From IMG/VR virus record IMGVR_UViG_3300028829_006852, positions 1 to 24,990 of that record: a stretch of 24,990 bases of DNA; one strand, given 5' to 3'. Positions within the stretch are counted from its first letter, which is position 1. Every line of letters begins with the position of its first letter. The notes below the pieces were generated by a model. That model had not been told where the DNA came from. It worked only from the letters and a program-made list of their open reading frames with translations, and did no database searches. The DNA comes from a virus. Positions 7,608 to 13,898 of the stretch are shown in pieces. Both the position numbers and the translations under genes were made by a program.

Positions 7608-8198
7608 ATGTTAACCGCTGAAGTAGATCATGTAAATTCAGTTAAAGAATTTTATCAAGAGATTCGTTGGCAACAAGAAGAGGCACATGGTCTTCATTAT
7701 TGTGCAATGCATGATGCCATTCAAAAATATATGAAAGATTGTAGGTCGTATAAAGAACTCGGTACACACCAAGGTGCTAGTGCTGCAGCCGCGATGTTAG
7801 GTGAACATAAGCCAAAGTATATGGAATTGATTGATATTGATCACGTTAAATATCGTAAAACACTGCAAAGATTGGCAGAACCTTATTGTAAAGAGCACGG
7901 TATTGAACTTGTAGTAAGAGAAGCAGATTCTGGTGGTCTTGGTTCTATGTCAACTAAAGCAGTGGATATGCTTATGATTGATTCAATTCATAAGAGATCA
8001 CATATGGAAAAAGAATTACAAATTCATGGGCAAATGGTTACTAAATATATCGTAGCCCACGATACTAGCAAAGCGCAATCAAGTAATTTAATTGAGCTTT
8101 ACGAATGCTTAGTTAATTTTTGTATAGACAATCCATCTTGGAAAGTCTTAGAACGAGGTGTTGAAAACGTTGGATACACCGTATTGAAAAGGAGTTAA
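7608..8198 (+). CDS. Class I methyltransferase, Methyltransf_24/CmcI-like
   Basis: A 196-residue protein with motif I as YKELGTHQGASAAAAM, the acidic strand YMELIDIDH, and MLMIDSIHKRSHMEKEL...YIVAHDT. The last is the metal- and SAM-binding signature of the Methyltransf_24/cephalosporin-hydroxylase-like family. I use ATG 7608 because AGGAG lies at 7598-7602; an in-frame GTG at 7581 would lie before that site. In bacteria such enzymes methylate sugars in rhamnosyl or surface-glycan clusters, which fits its neighbours. Methylation target unknown. Confidence 0.7.
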   Translation: MLTAEVDHVNSVKEFYQEIRWQQEEAHGLHYCAMHDAIQKYMKDCRSYKELGTHQGASAAAAMLGEHKPKYMELIDIDHVKYRKTLQRLAEPYCKEHGIELVVREADSGGLGSMSTKAVDMLMIDSIHKRSHMEKELQIHGQMVTKYIVAHDTSKAQSSNLIELYECLVNFCIDNPSWKVLERGVENVGYTVLKRS

Positions 8199-8201
8199 AT
8201 A

Positions 8202-8438
8202 ATGGAAGCACTACTTATTATCGCAGCATTAGCAGCCGGAGCACATTATCTTCAAGATGATGATGTGCCTAATAACGCAATCCATAGTTCACAGACTACA
8301 AAAAATATTTCAACTTTTAAAGCAGATATCAATCATGAATTAAGCTTAGCACAGATTGATTGGAGTAAAGCTGGCAACTTTAAAGTTGGTGATTCACCTG
8401 AAACTGGTGTACAGTGGGTATTTTTAACAGGTAAGTAA
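8202..8438 (+). CDS. Small protein with N-terminal membrane anchor
   Basis: A 78-residue protein with a hydrophobic N-terminal segment (ALLIIAALAAGA, residues 3-14) preceded by an acidic rather than basic start, and a soluble tail with SLAQIDWSKAGNFKVGD. It could be anchored in the inner membrane. A strong AAAGGAG precedes the ATG. It sits between a methyltransferase and the GT25 genes with almost no spacing, so it belongs to the cluster. No family recognised. Confidence 0.65.
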   Translation: MEALLIIAALAAGAHYLQDDDVPNNAIHSSQTTKNISTFKADINHELSLAQIDWSKAGNFKVGDSPETGVQWVFLTGK

Positions 8439-8439
8439 A

Positions 8440-9135
8440 ATGCAAGCGTATGCAATCGTAATTAAAGATCACGAAGTATCTGAGACTGGTTATAACAATC
8501 TAAAAGTTTCTTCTGAAAAATTTAAAAATTCTTTTAAGATTAGAAGGTTCGATGCTATTACACCTAAGATGGCAAGAACTGTTATGTCTGGTAATGGTCT
8601 TAAGTGGAAGTATCCTTGGGAAGGAAAAGAAACAGATTTGAAAACTGGTTTGATTAAATCGGCATATCAAACTGCTAACAAGAATACAAGAATTGCATGT
8701 GCATTAAGTCACTGGTTATTATGGCATAAATGTTTTATAGAAGATACACCTCTTCTTATATTAGAACACGATGCATTGTTTATTGAAAAGCTAGAACATA
8801 GTTCAATACTAAAAAGCAAATTTGATATTATAGGAATTAATAGTCCAGCGGCTGCAACACGTAAAGCTCATCAATTTCATGATATGGTTCAAGCCGGTAG
8901 ATCATTGATTCAACCGGTTCCTACAGTTGATGAATTTAATGTGCCACAAGGATTGGCTGGAAATAGCGCATATATAATTAAACCAACCGGAGCAAAGTCT
9001 ATATTAGATGCTGCTCGAGAACATGGGCTTTGGCCTAATGATGCATTAATGTGCAAGCAAATTATTCCAAACTTAGGTGTGACTAAGACTTATTATACTC
9101 GAGTTCAAGGTCTACCATCAACAACGGTAAGTTAA
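8440..9135 (+). CDS. GT25-like glycosyltransferase
   Basis: A 231-residue protein with the layout of LPS-type GT25 galactosyltransferases. It has an N-terminal YAIVIKDHEVSETGY strand, RFDAITPKM, the family signature IACALSHWLLW (85-95), and then LLILEHDALF in the position of the family ILEDDA motif. The first aspartate is replaced by histidine (EHD, 109-111). GNSAYIIKPTGAKSIL near residue 180 matches the acceptor-side G-x-AYxxxxxGA motif. GT25 enzymes extend LPS or collagen glycans; the acceptor here is unknown. The gene directly downstream is a second, diverged copy. Confidence 0.7.
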   Translation: MQAYAIVIKDHEVSETGYNNLKVSSEKFKNSFKIRRFDAITPKMARTVMSGNGLKWKYPWEGKETDLKTGLIKSAYQTANKNTRIACALSHWLLWHKCFIEDTPLLILEHDALFIEKLEHSSILKSKFDIIGINSPAAATRKAHQFHDMVQAGRSLIQPVPTVDEFNVPQGLAGNSAYIIKPTGAKSILDAAREHGLWPNDALMCKQIIPNLGVTKTYYTRVQGLPSTTVS

Positions 9136-9786
9136 ATGAGAGCATTTGTAATAGCAATTGAAGATAATGAAAGATCGGTGAAATATGCTCAACGGTGTAT
9201 AGCATCAGGTAAAAAGCATGGAATTGAAATTAAACAATTTAATGCATTTACTCCTAAAGATGGGCCTGAAAAATTTTTAGAGTCTCGTGGAATTAACCCA
9301 AATAGATTTAAAGAAAAATATTCGAGGCCAGAAAACTGTATGTCTGCTTTTATTTCTCACTATTCATGTTGGGAAATATCAAGAGACATGAATGAAAAAG
9401 TAGTTATATTTGAACATGATGCTCTTATAACTGGACAAGTTCCAGTTGATGTTGAGTTTGATAAAGTTATGACATTTTCTAAACCTTCCTATGGAAAATA
9501 TAAAACACCACTTAAACTCGGCGTAGATGGACTAATTCAAAAACAATACTTTGGCGGTGCCCATGGTTACATCGTTAAACCGGAAGGTGCTAAAGAATTA
9601 GTTACCAAAGCAGTGTCACATGCAGGACCTACGGATATATACCTCAATACTCAAAATTTCCCTTGGTTGCAAGAATATTATCCGTGGGTCTGCATGGCGG
9701 CTGATTCATTTTCTACAATACAAAATGAAACCGGCTGTTTAGCTAAACATAATTATAAAATAGGATATAAGATAATCGATGCCTAA
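9136..9786 (+). CDS. GT25-like glycosyltransferase, second copy
   Basis: A 216-residue protein parallel to its upstream neighbour. It has AFVIAIEDNERSV, KQFNAFTPKDG, the CMSAFISHYSCW signature (68-79), EHDA at 93-96, and AHGYIVKPEGAKELV. The EHD version of the family EDD motif is shared by both copies, so it is inherited rather than a mutation in one. Tandem duplication followed by divergence is the simplest origin. The start lies one base after the previous stop, and the end overlaps the next gene by 8 nt. Confidence 0.7.
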   Translation: MRAFVIAIEDNERSVKYAQRCIASGKKHGIEIKQFNAFTPKDGPEKFLESRGINPNRFKEKYSRPENCMSAFISHYSCWEISRDMNEKVVIFEHDALITGQVPVDVEFDKVMTFSKPSYGKYKTPLKLGVDGLIQKQYFGGAHGYIVKPEGAKELVTKAVSHAGPTDIYLNTQNFPWLQEYYPWVCMAADSFSTIQNETGCLAKHNYKIGYKIIDA

Positions 9787-10459
9787 AATGCCAGATAATT
9801 TATTCTTAACAGGATGTGATGAAAAAACTGAATGGCAATTGCCATGGTTTTTAGAAAACTATTTTAAACATAACAATACACCTATTGCTATTGGCAATTT
9901 TGGTATGTCTGATGAGATGGTACGTTGGTGTGAAACCAAAAGCCATGCTTTTTGCTTAATGCATCATGATCAAGTTGGTCAGTTTGAAAAAGCTTGGTTC
10001 TTGAAACCAGCTGCAATGTTAAAAGCACCGGGTAAAAAAGTAGTATGGCTTGACACTGATTGTCAAGTAATGTCAAATCTAGATCATATCTTTCGAATCC
10101 TTGTGCCAAATAAACTCAATATGGTAATGGATAGACCTTGGCTTAAGCGTAGGAAAGAAGAGTGGTTTAATTCAGGTGTTGTAGGATTTATTGGTAAGCC
10201 AGAAATTCTACATAAATGGGCTAAGCAAGTCGAAGATACACCTAACGTTGGTGATCAAGAAGTATTACACTCAATGCTTGATCCTCTTAATAGACAGATA
10301 TATATTCATGAGTTACCGAATAAATGGAATTGGCTAAGGCTACAAATTGAACATGATAATGAAGATTCAAATGATAAGAAAATTATGCACTGGACTGGTG
10401 CTAAAGGTAATGATAGGATTAAAGGGTTGATGAAGATTAAGGAGGTTGTTCGTGCCTAG
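9779..10459 (+). CDS. Glycosyltransferase-like protein (GT8-type motifs)
   Basis: A 226-residue protein with KVVWLDTDCQVMSNLDHIF, where DTD at 92-94 is the DxD nucleotide-sugar site. It then has FNSGVVGF (130-137), GDQEVLH (158-164) and, near the C terminus, IMHWTGAKGND. These are the ordered signatures of retaining GT8-like enzymes. It differs from the three DxD proteins upstream and probably has a separate origin. The donor sugar is unknown. It overlaps the next gene start slightly. Confidence 0.7.
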   Translation: MPKMPDNLFLTGCDEKTEWQLPWFLENYFKHNNTPIAIGNFGMSDEMVRWCETKSHAFCLMHHDQVGQFEKAWFLKPAAMLKAPGKKVVWLDTDCQVMSNLDHIFRILVPNKLNMVMDRPWLKRRKEEWFNSGVVGFIGKPEILHKWAKQVEDTPNVGDQEVLHSMLDPLNRQIYIHELPNKWNWLRLQIEHDNEDSNDKKIMHWTGAKGNDRIKGLMKIKEVVRA

Positions 10460-11120
10460 AACAGTACACATTATTGGTAATGGCGATTCAGCTGTATTAT
10501 ATCATGAAGAGCCACGTAAAGGTCTAAAGCTTACATGTAACTTACCACCATTTGCTGTGCCGGATGCATACGCCACGTGTATGGTTGACTTTAAGATGAT
10601 GCATACTATTAATACTGGCGTTATCGATGTTCCTGGTGAATGGATTCTTGGTGCTCGTCCTAAGTTGTATATGGAAAAACATCCAATCTATTACACTAAA
10701 CGTGCTCCACAAATTAAACAATTTTATACTAAACTTCCAAAGTATGCTGCAAATTATACAGACTTCAATTGTGGTCATATGGCAACATACTTTTCACTTG
10801 AGCATCTTAAAGCTGAAGTGATCCATATGTATGGATTTGATTCTATTTTTGATTTTAATTTAAGATCAAGCACAGATTTTTATATCACTTCTGATAGAGG
10901 CAATATGAATAATAATCGGTTGACTAATAACTGGCGGCCACTATTCAATAGTATGTTTAAAGATTTTAAAGATACGAAAATAAACTTGCATCACTTCCAT
11001 AGTCTATTGAAGTTTGACGTACCGCCAAATGTAGAGGTTCATAGTTATAAAAAGCGTGGAGAAATTGTAGATGCTGGGAAAGGTAGTGGCCAAATAAAAA
11101 CTGTAGATCTAAGGGATTAA
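10452..11120 (+). CDS. DUF115/sialyltransferase-like Rossmann protein
   Basis: A protein of about 222 residues. The N terminus reads TVHIIGNGDSAVLY, a glycine-rich loop like the AGNGPS loop of GT42/DUF115 proteins. Later GHMATYFSLEHLKAEVIHMYGFD matches their SGxxAxxxAxxxGxxxIxLxGxD pattern. Those families transfer or process nonulosonic-acid sugars, but the match is partial and substrate is unknown. I use GTG 10452 because AAGGAGG ends seven bases upstream; the in-frame TTG at 10446 overlaps that site. It is the last gene of the carbohydrate cluster, followed by promoter P2. Confidence 0.55.
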   Translation: MPRTVHIIGNGDSAVLYHEEPRKGLKLTCNLPPFAVPDAYATCMVDFKMMHTINTGVIDVPGEWILGARPKLYMEKHPIYYTKRAPQIKQFYTKLPKYAANYTDFNCGHMATYFSLEHLKAEVIHMYGFDSIFDFNLRSSTDFYITSDRGNMNNNRLTNNWRPLFNSMFKDFKDTKINLHHFHSLLKFDVPPNVEVHSYKKRGEIVDAGKGSGQIKTVDLRD

Positions 11121-11123
11121 CTG

Positions 11124-11158
11124 TGTACATTTACTTTTAACTGTGGTATAATAGATCT
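11124..11158 (+). promoter_or_regulatory. Early-type sigma70 promoter P2
   Basis: TGTACA at 11124-11129, a 17-bp spacer ending in AACTGTGG, TATAAT at 11147-11152, then AGATCT at 11153-11158. It is almost identical to P1 over the core. It separates the carbohydrate cluster from the SprT-like gene. Confidence 0.85.
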
Positions 11159-11175
11159 ACAATAAAGAGGGCACT

Positions 11176-11565
11176 ATGATTTTTGTAGAAGGTGGTACAA
11201 GAAAACAAAGGCAGCTAACATATGATTTAGTACAATTTGCTTGGAAAACTTTAATGCCAAGAATTCGTAAGTGTGAAGTCAATGTTAAAATTAAAAAAGT
11301 TGTAGCGTATGAAGGTACATGCCTTGATACTAATAATAGAGTTTATGAAATAGAAGTTGATAAAAAATTAAGAGGTGATGACTTTATAACTACTATATTT
11401 CATGAAATGGTTCATGTTAAACAATATGTTCGTAAAGAATTATTTTCTGAAGTTAATTTTTATTCTAATAGAGAAGAGTATTTAAAACTCCCATGGGAAA
11501 TAGAAGCATATAAACTACAAGAGGTATTGCTCGAAAAATGGAACAAACACAAGAAGACATCCTAA
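11176..11565 (+). CDS. SprT-like zinc metallopeptidase-type protein
   Basis: A 129-residue protein with the zinc motif HEMVHVKQ (H76, E77, H80). Downstream PWEIEAY (106-112) supplies a glutamate that can act as third ligand, as in gluzincin-like phage peptidases. N-terminal residues include two short strands, and there is no signal peptide, so it acts in the cytoplasm. SprT-like proteins cleave or process DNA-associated proteins in other systems. Here the substrate is unknown. It is first in its transcription unit after P2 and overlaps the next small gene by 28 nt. Confidence 0.7.
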   Translation: MIFVEGGTRKQRQLTYDLVQFAWKTLMPRIRKCEVNVKIKKVVAYEGTCLDTNNRVYEIEVDKKLRGDDFITTIFHEMVHVKQYVRKELFSEVNFYSNREEYLKLPWEIEAYKLQEVLLEKWNKHKKTS

Positions 11566-11657
11566 GAAATAATATTAAAGAACTGCAAAGACAATTGCAA
11601 CAATCTTATAAGCGTATTAAAGAATTGCGAGAAGAGCTAGATAAAAAAATCAAATAA
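11538..11657 (+). CDS. 39-aa coiled-coil peptide
   Basis: A short gene beginning in the end of the SprT-like gene, MEQTQEDILRNNIKELQRQL onward, ending at TAA 11655-11657. The residues form a continuous charged helix with heptad-like I/L spacing, so a small coiled coil or dimer is likely. The preceding AGAGGTATTGCTCGAAAA gives a weak ribosome site. Short coiled-coil proteins of this type are common in T4-like phages. No function is assigned. Confidence 0.55.
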   Translation: MEQTQEDILRNNIKELQRQLQQSYKRIKELREELDKKIK

Positions 11658-11706
11658 ATGCATTTTAGGGGTTTACATTTAGTTAAAACTATGGTATAAT
11701 AGATCT
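11658..11706 (+). promoter_or_regulatory. Early-type sigma70 promoter P3 with upstream ATGCAT box
   Basis: ATGCAT at 11658-11663, TTTACA at 11672-11677, a 17-bp spacer, TATAAT at 11695-11700 and AGATCT at 11701-11706. It drives the 97-aa gene and, through it, the RNA/tRNA region up to the terminator near 12730. Confidence 0.85.
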
Positions 11707-11730
11707 ATAAAATGGAAGAGGAGCTAAATT

Positions 11731-12024
11731 ATGACTGATCTTATTACACACATCGAAGGTATCAATGAAAAGTCTCGCCAGGAAATGGCTGAGAACCCAG
11801 GCACATTCATTGGCCTATTGGCCGAAGACCGAAAGCATTGGAATGACCAAGGCATCTTCACCACCGAACAATTCGAGTTCCAAATGGAATACTATAGTCT
11901 GTATGACTATATCGGTTGTGTGACAAGCAAGTCATATGCTCGGTATCTCTTGCAAGATTGCAAGACCAAGGATGATCTGGACATGGTCTACATCGAATTT
12001 GCTCAGCCTTCAGAGGCAGCATAA
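11731..12024 (+). CDS. Hypothetical protein, 97 aa
   Basis: A 97-residue acidic, probably helical protein with no membrane segment, preceded by GAAGAGGAG. It is the first gene after promoter P3. A stretch with aromatic residues (FEFQMEYYSLYDYIG) and a C-terminal acidic helix are visible. Its codons look more GC-rich than those of neighbouring genes. It ends in a TAATG overlap with the next gene. I recognise no family. Confidence 0.7.
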   Translation: MTDLITHIEGINEKSRQEMAENPGTFIGLLAEDRKHWNDQGIFTTEQFEFQMEYYSLYDYIGCVTSKSYARYLLQDCKTKDDLDMVYIEFAQPSEAA

Positions 12025-12257
12025 TGGTAAGAACCACAGAAATGTTTGGTTCTTATTTCACCACACATCCATACGATGAATACAATGGTGATGGTGTAAG
12101 TTTAACGAATAGGTTTGCAGAATTGCGAGAGGAATACGAAAAGTCTGATAAAAAGATTATCAATATGCAAACCTATAATAATAGTGGATTCAACCATGTT
12201 ACTCAAGAACAAGATCAAGAACGAGAGTTCGGTATTGAAGTTGAGTGGATATGGTAA
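12024..12257 (+). CDS. Hypothetical protein, 77 aa
   Basis: A 77-residue acidic protein coupled by TAATG to the 97-aa gene. It has a FAELREEYEKSDKK helix and an EFGIEVEWIW C terminus. No domain is recognised. It is the last coding gene before the structured RNA region, and its stop lies only a few bases before the first long hairpin of that region. Confidence 0.6.
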   Translation: MVRTTEMFGSYFTTHPYDEYNGDGVSLTNRFAELREEYEKSDKKIINMQTYNNSGFNHVTQEQDQEREFGIEVEWIW

Positions 12258-12262
12258 AAAGT

Positions 12263-12597
12263 TTAGTAAGTATGCTCCTGTCTCGCTCCTCTCTCAGTTG
12301 ATGCATACTTACTAATCCAAATGTAAAGTCCGAAATGACTAACTCGCGGGGTGTCAAGTTAGAAGCAATAACGCTTACTATACCACGTCAAGTGAAGAAG
12401 GGAAAACTATTAGTCGAGCGAGTATAAACGCGGTTAAGCCTGTAACGACTATAAAATTAAGACACAGGTGGGAATGGTCCGTTCGCCCTCATTAGAAAGG
12501 AACGCAATCGCATCCAGCATTTATAAGTTGGCTCTGCTAAATTTAAGGGTGATGCCTTAATACATCCGCGTGGGGCCAACGGTTAGCCCCACACCCT
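12263..12597 (+). ncRNA. Candidate structured noncoding RNA upstream of tRNA-Gly
   Basis: A 335-base stretch without a convincing gene, dense in complementary segments. The first is a 13-bp perfect stem, 12263-12275 with 12303-12315. Others are CTAACT/AGTTAG near 12339-12362, TAGTCG 12411-12416 with CGACTA 12446-12451, and CCTGT 12439-12443 with ACAGG 12464-12468, which crosses the previous stem and would form a pseudoknot. Further stems are CGTTC/GAACG 12480-12504, CCAGC/GTTGG 12514-12531, TTAAGG/CCTTAA 12543-12560, and GTGGGGC/GCCCCAC 12570-12592. GGGGTGT 12348-12354 can also pair with ACACCCT 12591-12597, closing the domain beside the tRNA. I do not recognise the class. Transcription would come from P3. 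Confidence 0.5.
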
Positions 12598-12671
12598 GCG
12601 GGTATAGTATAATGGTATTACAATCGCCTTCCAAGCCAAAGACATCGGTTCGATTCCGGTTACCCGCTCCA
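12598..12671 (+). tRNA. tRNA-Gly (anticodon UCC)
   Basis: A complete cloverleaf with encoded CCA. The acceptor is GCGGGTA (12598-12604) pairing with TACCCGC (12661-12667), and the discriminator T plus CCA ends at 12671. The D-arm is GTA/TAC. The anticodon loop is CTTCCAA with TCC at 12630-12632. The T-arm is ATCGG/CCGGT around TTCGATT. It closely follows the bacterial tRNA-Gly(UCC) plan. The anticodon stem (ATCGC against GCCAA) has two mismatches, which is unusual. It would read GGA and GGG codons. Confidence 0.9.
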
Positions 12672-12687
12672 TTTAAAATTATTTTAA

Positions 12688-12695
12688 TATAAATA
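12688..12695 (+). promoter_or_regulatory. Candidate T4-type late promoter box (TATAAATA)
   Basis: An exact TATAAATA between the tRNA and the terminator, 64 bases before the signal-peptide gene at 12760. The expected RNA start near 12702-12704 coincides with the first base of the terminator stem, so the late transcript would begin with that hairpin. Confidence 0.5.
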
Positions 12696-12702
12696 TCCCT
12701 AA

Positions 12703-12732
12703 GGGATAGTACCAGTCGGTCTATCCTTTTTT
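12703..12732 (+). terminator. Rho-independent terminator after tRNA-Gly
   Basis: GGATAG (12704-12709) pairs with CTATCC (12721-12726). ACC pairs with GGT inside it around an AGTC loop, leaving one bulged T. A run of six T follows at 12727-12732. It would end the P3 transcript after the tRNA. Confidence 0.8.
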
Positions 12733-12759
12733 AACACAAATAGGAAAAGAATAAAAAAA

Positions 12760-13095
12760 ATGAAAAAACTAATGGTTGCACTCTTCGCGCTTGGTATGTC
12801 ATCAAGTGCATTCGCTGAATCTTCAATTGAAACAACAGTTGGAGCTGAGCGTAATCTGGACACAGAAATTAATAAACTCTTTTTTGGACCTTCAATCACG
12901 TCAGGTGATTTTACCCTTAGCACAACAGTAAATATGGTAGATACTACTGCAGACAATATGAAATTTAATATGTCATCTGCAGATGTTGATCTTAATTATT
13001 CTGTAACACCTATCATTGACATCTATATGGAAAATGATCTGGACGCAGATTTTAAACAAACAGATACAACTGTAGGTATTGCAGTTAAATTCTAA
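12760..13095 (+). CDS. Secreted, outer-membrane-like beta-strand protein
   Basis: A 111-residue protein with a textbook Sec signal peptide (KKLMVALFALGMSSSAFA, cleavage expected after A19). The mature part is made of alternating polar and hydrophobic strands (FTLSTTVNMV, VDLNYSVTP, TVGIAVKF) and ends in phenylalanine, like the beta-signal of outer membrane proteins. About 92 mature residues would allow only four to six strands, so it may be a small or oligomeric barrel, or a remnant of a larger porin-like protein. It stands behind a candidate late promoter and the terminator hairpin. A role in receptor masking or envelope change is inference. Confidence 0.65.
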   Translation: MKKLMVALFALGMSSSAFAESSIETTVGAERNLDTEINKLFFGPSITSGDFTLSTTVNMVDTTADNMKFNMSSADVDLNYSVTPIIDIYMENDLDADFKQTDTTVGIAVKF

Positions 13096-13108
13096 TTTAG
13101 GAGACCCA

Positions 13109-13252
13109 ATGTTAAAATGGTATGATTACGTGATGATAGGTATGTTTGCTTATCCAATAAGCCAGGGATTAATTCATAGTTTTTTCTGGGCCTTTTTAAC
13201 TTGGGTCTTCTTTGTTCAATACATGAATGCAAGGAGAGATGGACATGTCTGA
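13109..13252 (+). CDS. 47-aa membrane protein
   Basis: A short gene with GGAG seven nt before its ATG, encoding 47 residues. A hydrophobic and aromatic stretch from about residue 8 to 38 (including LIHSFFWAFLTWVFFVQY) would form one long or two short membrane segments, followed by a basic ARRDGHV tail. It overlaps the next gene by 8 nt. Similar short membrane proteins precede the MSDDFFDFGF-type gene in related phages as I recall, but the role is unknown. Confidence 0.6.
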   Translation: MLKWYDYVMIGMFAYPISQGLIHSFFWAFLTWVFFVQYMNARRDGHV

Positions 13253-13508
13253 CGATTTTTTCGATTTCGGATTTACAGCAGTAGATGAATCTGAATTACA
13301 AGCAGTGCAAGATGCGCAAAAAGCTGCAGGTGATGAAGCTGTTACTGCTAATGTTACTCAAGAAAAATTAGATAAACTATATAATGCTATCATACCTCTA
13401 CTCAACAATCTTAAAAAGAACCCAGAAAAAGAATATATTCTGTGGCCTCAAAGGATTGAAAAGGTTGAGCAATTCGAATCTCACCTCCTTAAAATTTACA
13501 AATCATAG
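13245..13508 (+). CDS. Conserved T4-like phage protein (MSDDFFDFGF type)
   Basis: An 87-residue acidic protein starting SDDFFDFGFTAVDESEL, with a central LYNAIIPLLNNLKKNPEKEY helix and an IEKVEQFESHLLKIY C-terminal helix. I recall very similar proteins as conserved hypotheticals in marine T4-like phages. I choose ATG 13245 because AGGAG at 13232-13236 gives normal spacing; in-frame ATGs at 13227 and 13239 precede or sit too close to it. Soluble and probably helical. Function unknown. Confidence 0.7.
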   Translation: MSDDFFDFGFTAVDESELQAVQDAQKAAGDEAVTANVTQEKLDKLYNAIIPLLNNLKKNPEKEYILWPQRIEKVEQFESHLLKIYKS

Positions 13509-13559
13509 AAAAAAATCACAACGTATTGATTTCGTTAGGAACTTTACGTCACTTTTTCC

Positions 13560-13594
13560 TGTACATTTTCGTAAAAATAGTTTATAATAGATCT
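13560..13594 (+). promoter_or_regulatory. Early-type sigma70 promoter P4
   Basis: TGTACA at 13560-13565, 17-bp spacer, TATAAT at 13583-13588 and AGATCT at 13589-13594. The leader TATAAAATGGAA...GAGGAG matches that of P3. The spacer is less conserved than in P1-P3. Confidence 0.8.
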
Positions 13595-13624
13595 ATAAAA
13601 TGGAAAAGGAAGAGGAGTCCTAAA

Positions 13625-13897
13625 ATGTTTTTAGAAAATCTTACAAAGCTTGAAAAGAATCTTTGGAACAGCCATGTTGAGTTTGTTGGTGTTGATCATG
13701 GTATGGCTGAAATGTATGCCGAAGATCGTAACGATGTTCTCGAAGTAAAGAGTCGTTTCAATAAAGGTCACATGGGTTCGCTTAAAAGCTTCATTGATCG
13801 CATGGATACACATCCACGTGAAGGTGTAGTAATGGCTTTCGTTTCTGATCTTGGCGAAGATTGGGTTCTTAAAAATCTTGGTTATGAGGTACGCTAA
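13625..13897 (+). CDS. Hypothetical protein, 90 aa
   Basis: First gene after promoter P4, starting at ATG 13625 behind AAGAGGAG. The reading frame is open further upstream, but that part crosses the promoter and is not used. Ninety residues form a mixed alpha/beta pattern with FNKGHMGSLKSFIDRM and a C-terminal VVMAFVSDLGEDWVLKNLGY. No membrane segment and no known motif. One base separates its stop from the next ATG. Confidence 0.65.
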   Translation: MFLENLTKLEKNLWNSHVEFVGVDHGMAEMYAEDRNDVLEVKSRFNKGHMGSLKSFIDRMDTHPREGVVMAFVSDLGEDWVLKNLGYEVR

Positions 13898-13898
13898 T

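Noticed and set aside
12115-12315. Open frame of 66 codons overlapping the 77-aa gene and the first hairpin
   Set aside because: No ribosome site, and the protein has no coherent pattern. The 13-bp stem explains its end better.
12320-12520. RNase P RNA, because of the AAAGTCCG segment
   Set aside because: The other universal RNase P elements (GGTAAGAGC-type and ACAGAA-type) are missing.
12263-12671. tmRNA or an intron in the tRNA gene
   Set aside because: The tRNA is contiguous and complete, there is no tag-peptide frame, and group I core elements are not visible.
12699-12956. Minus-strand open frame of 85 codons
   Set aside because: It is antisense to the signal-peptide gene and the terminator, and its hydrophobic part is a reverse reading of the poly-A/lysine start region.
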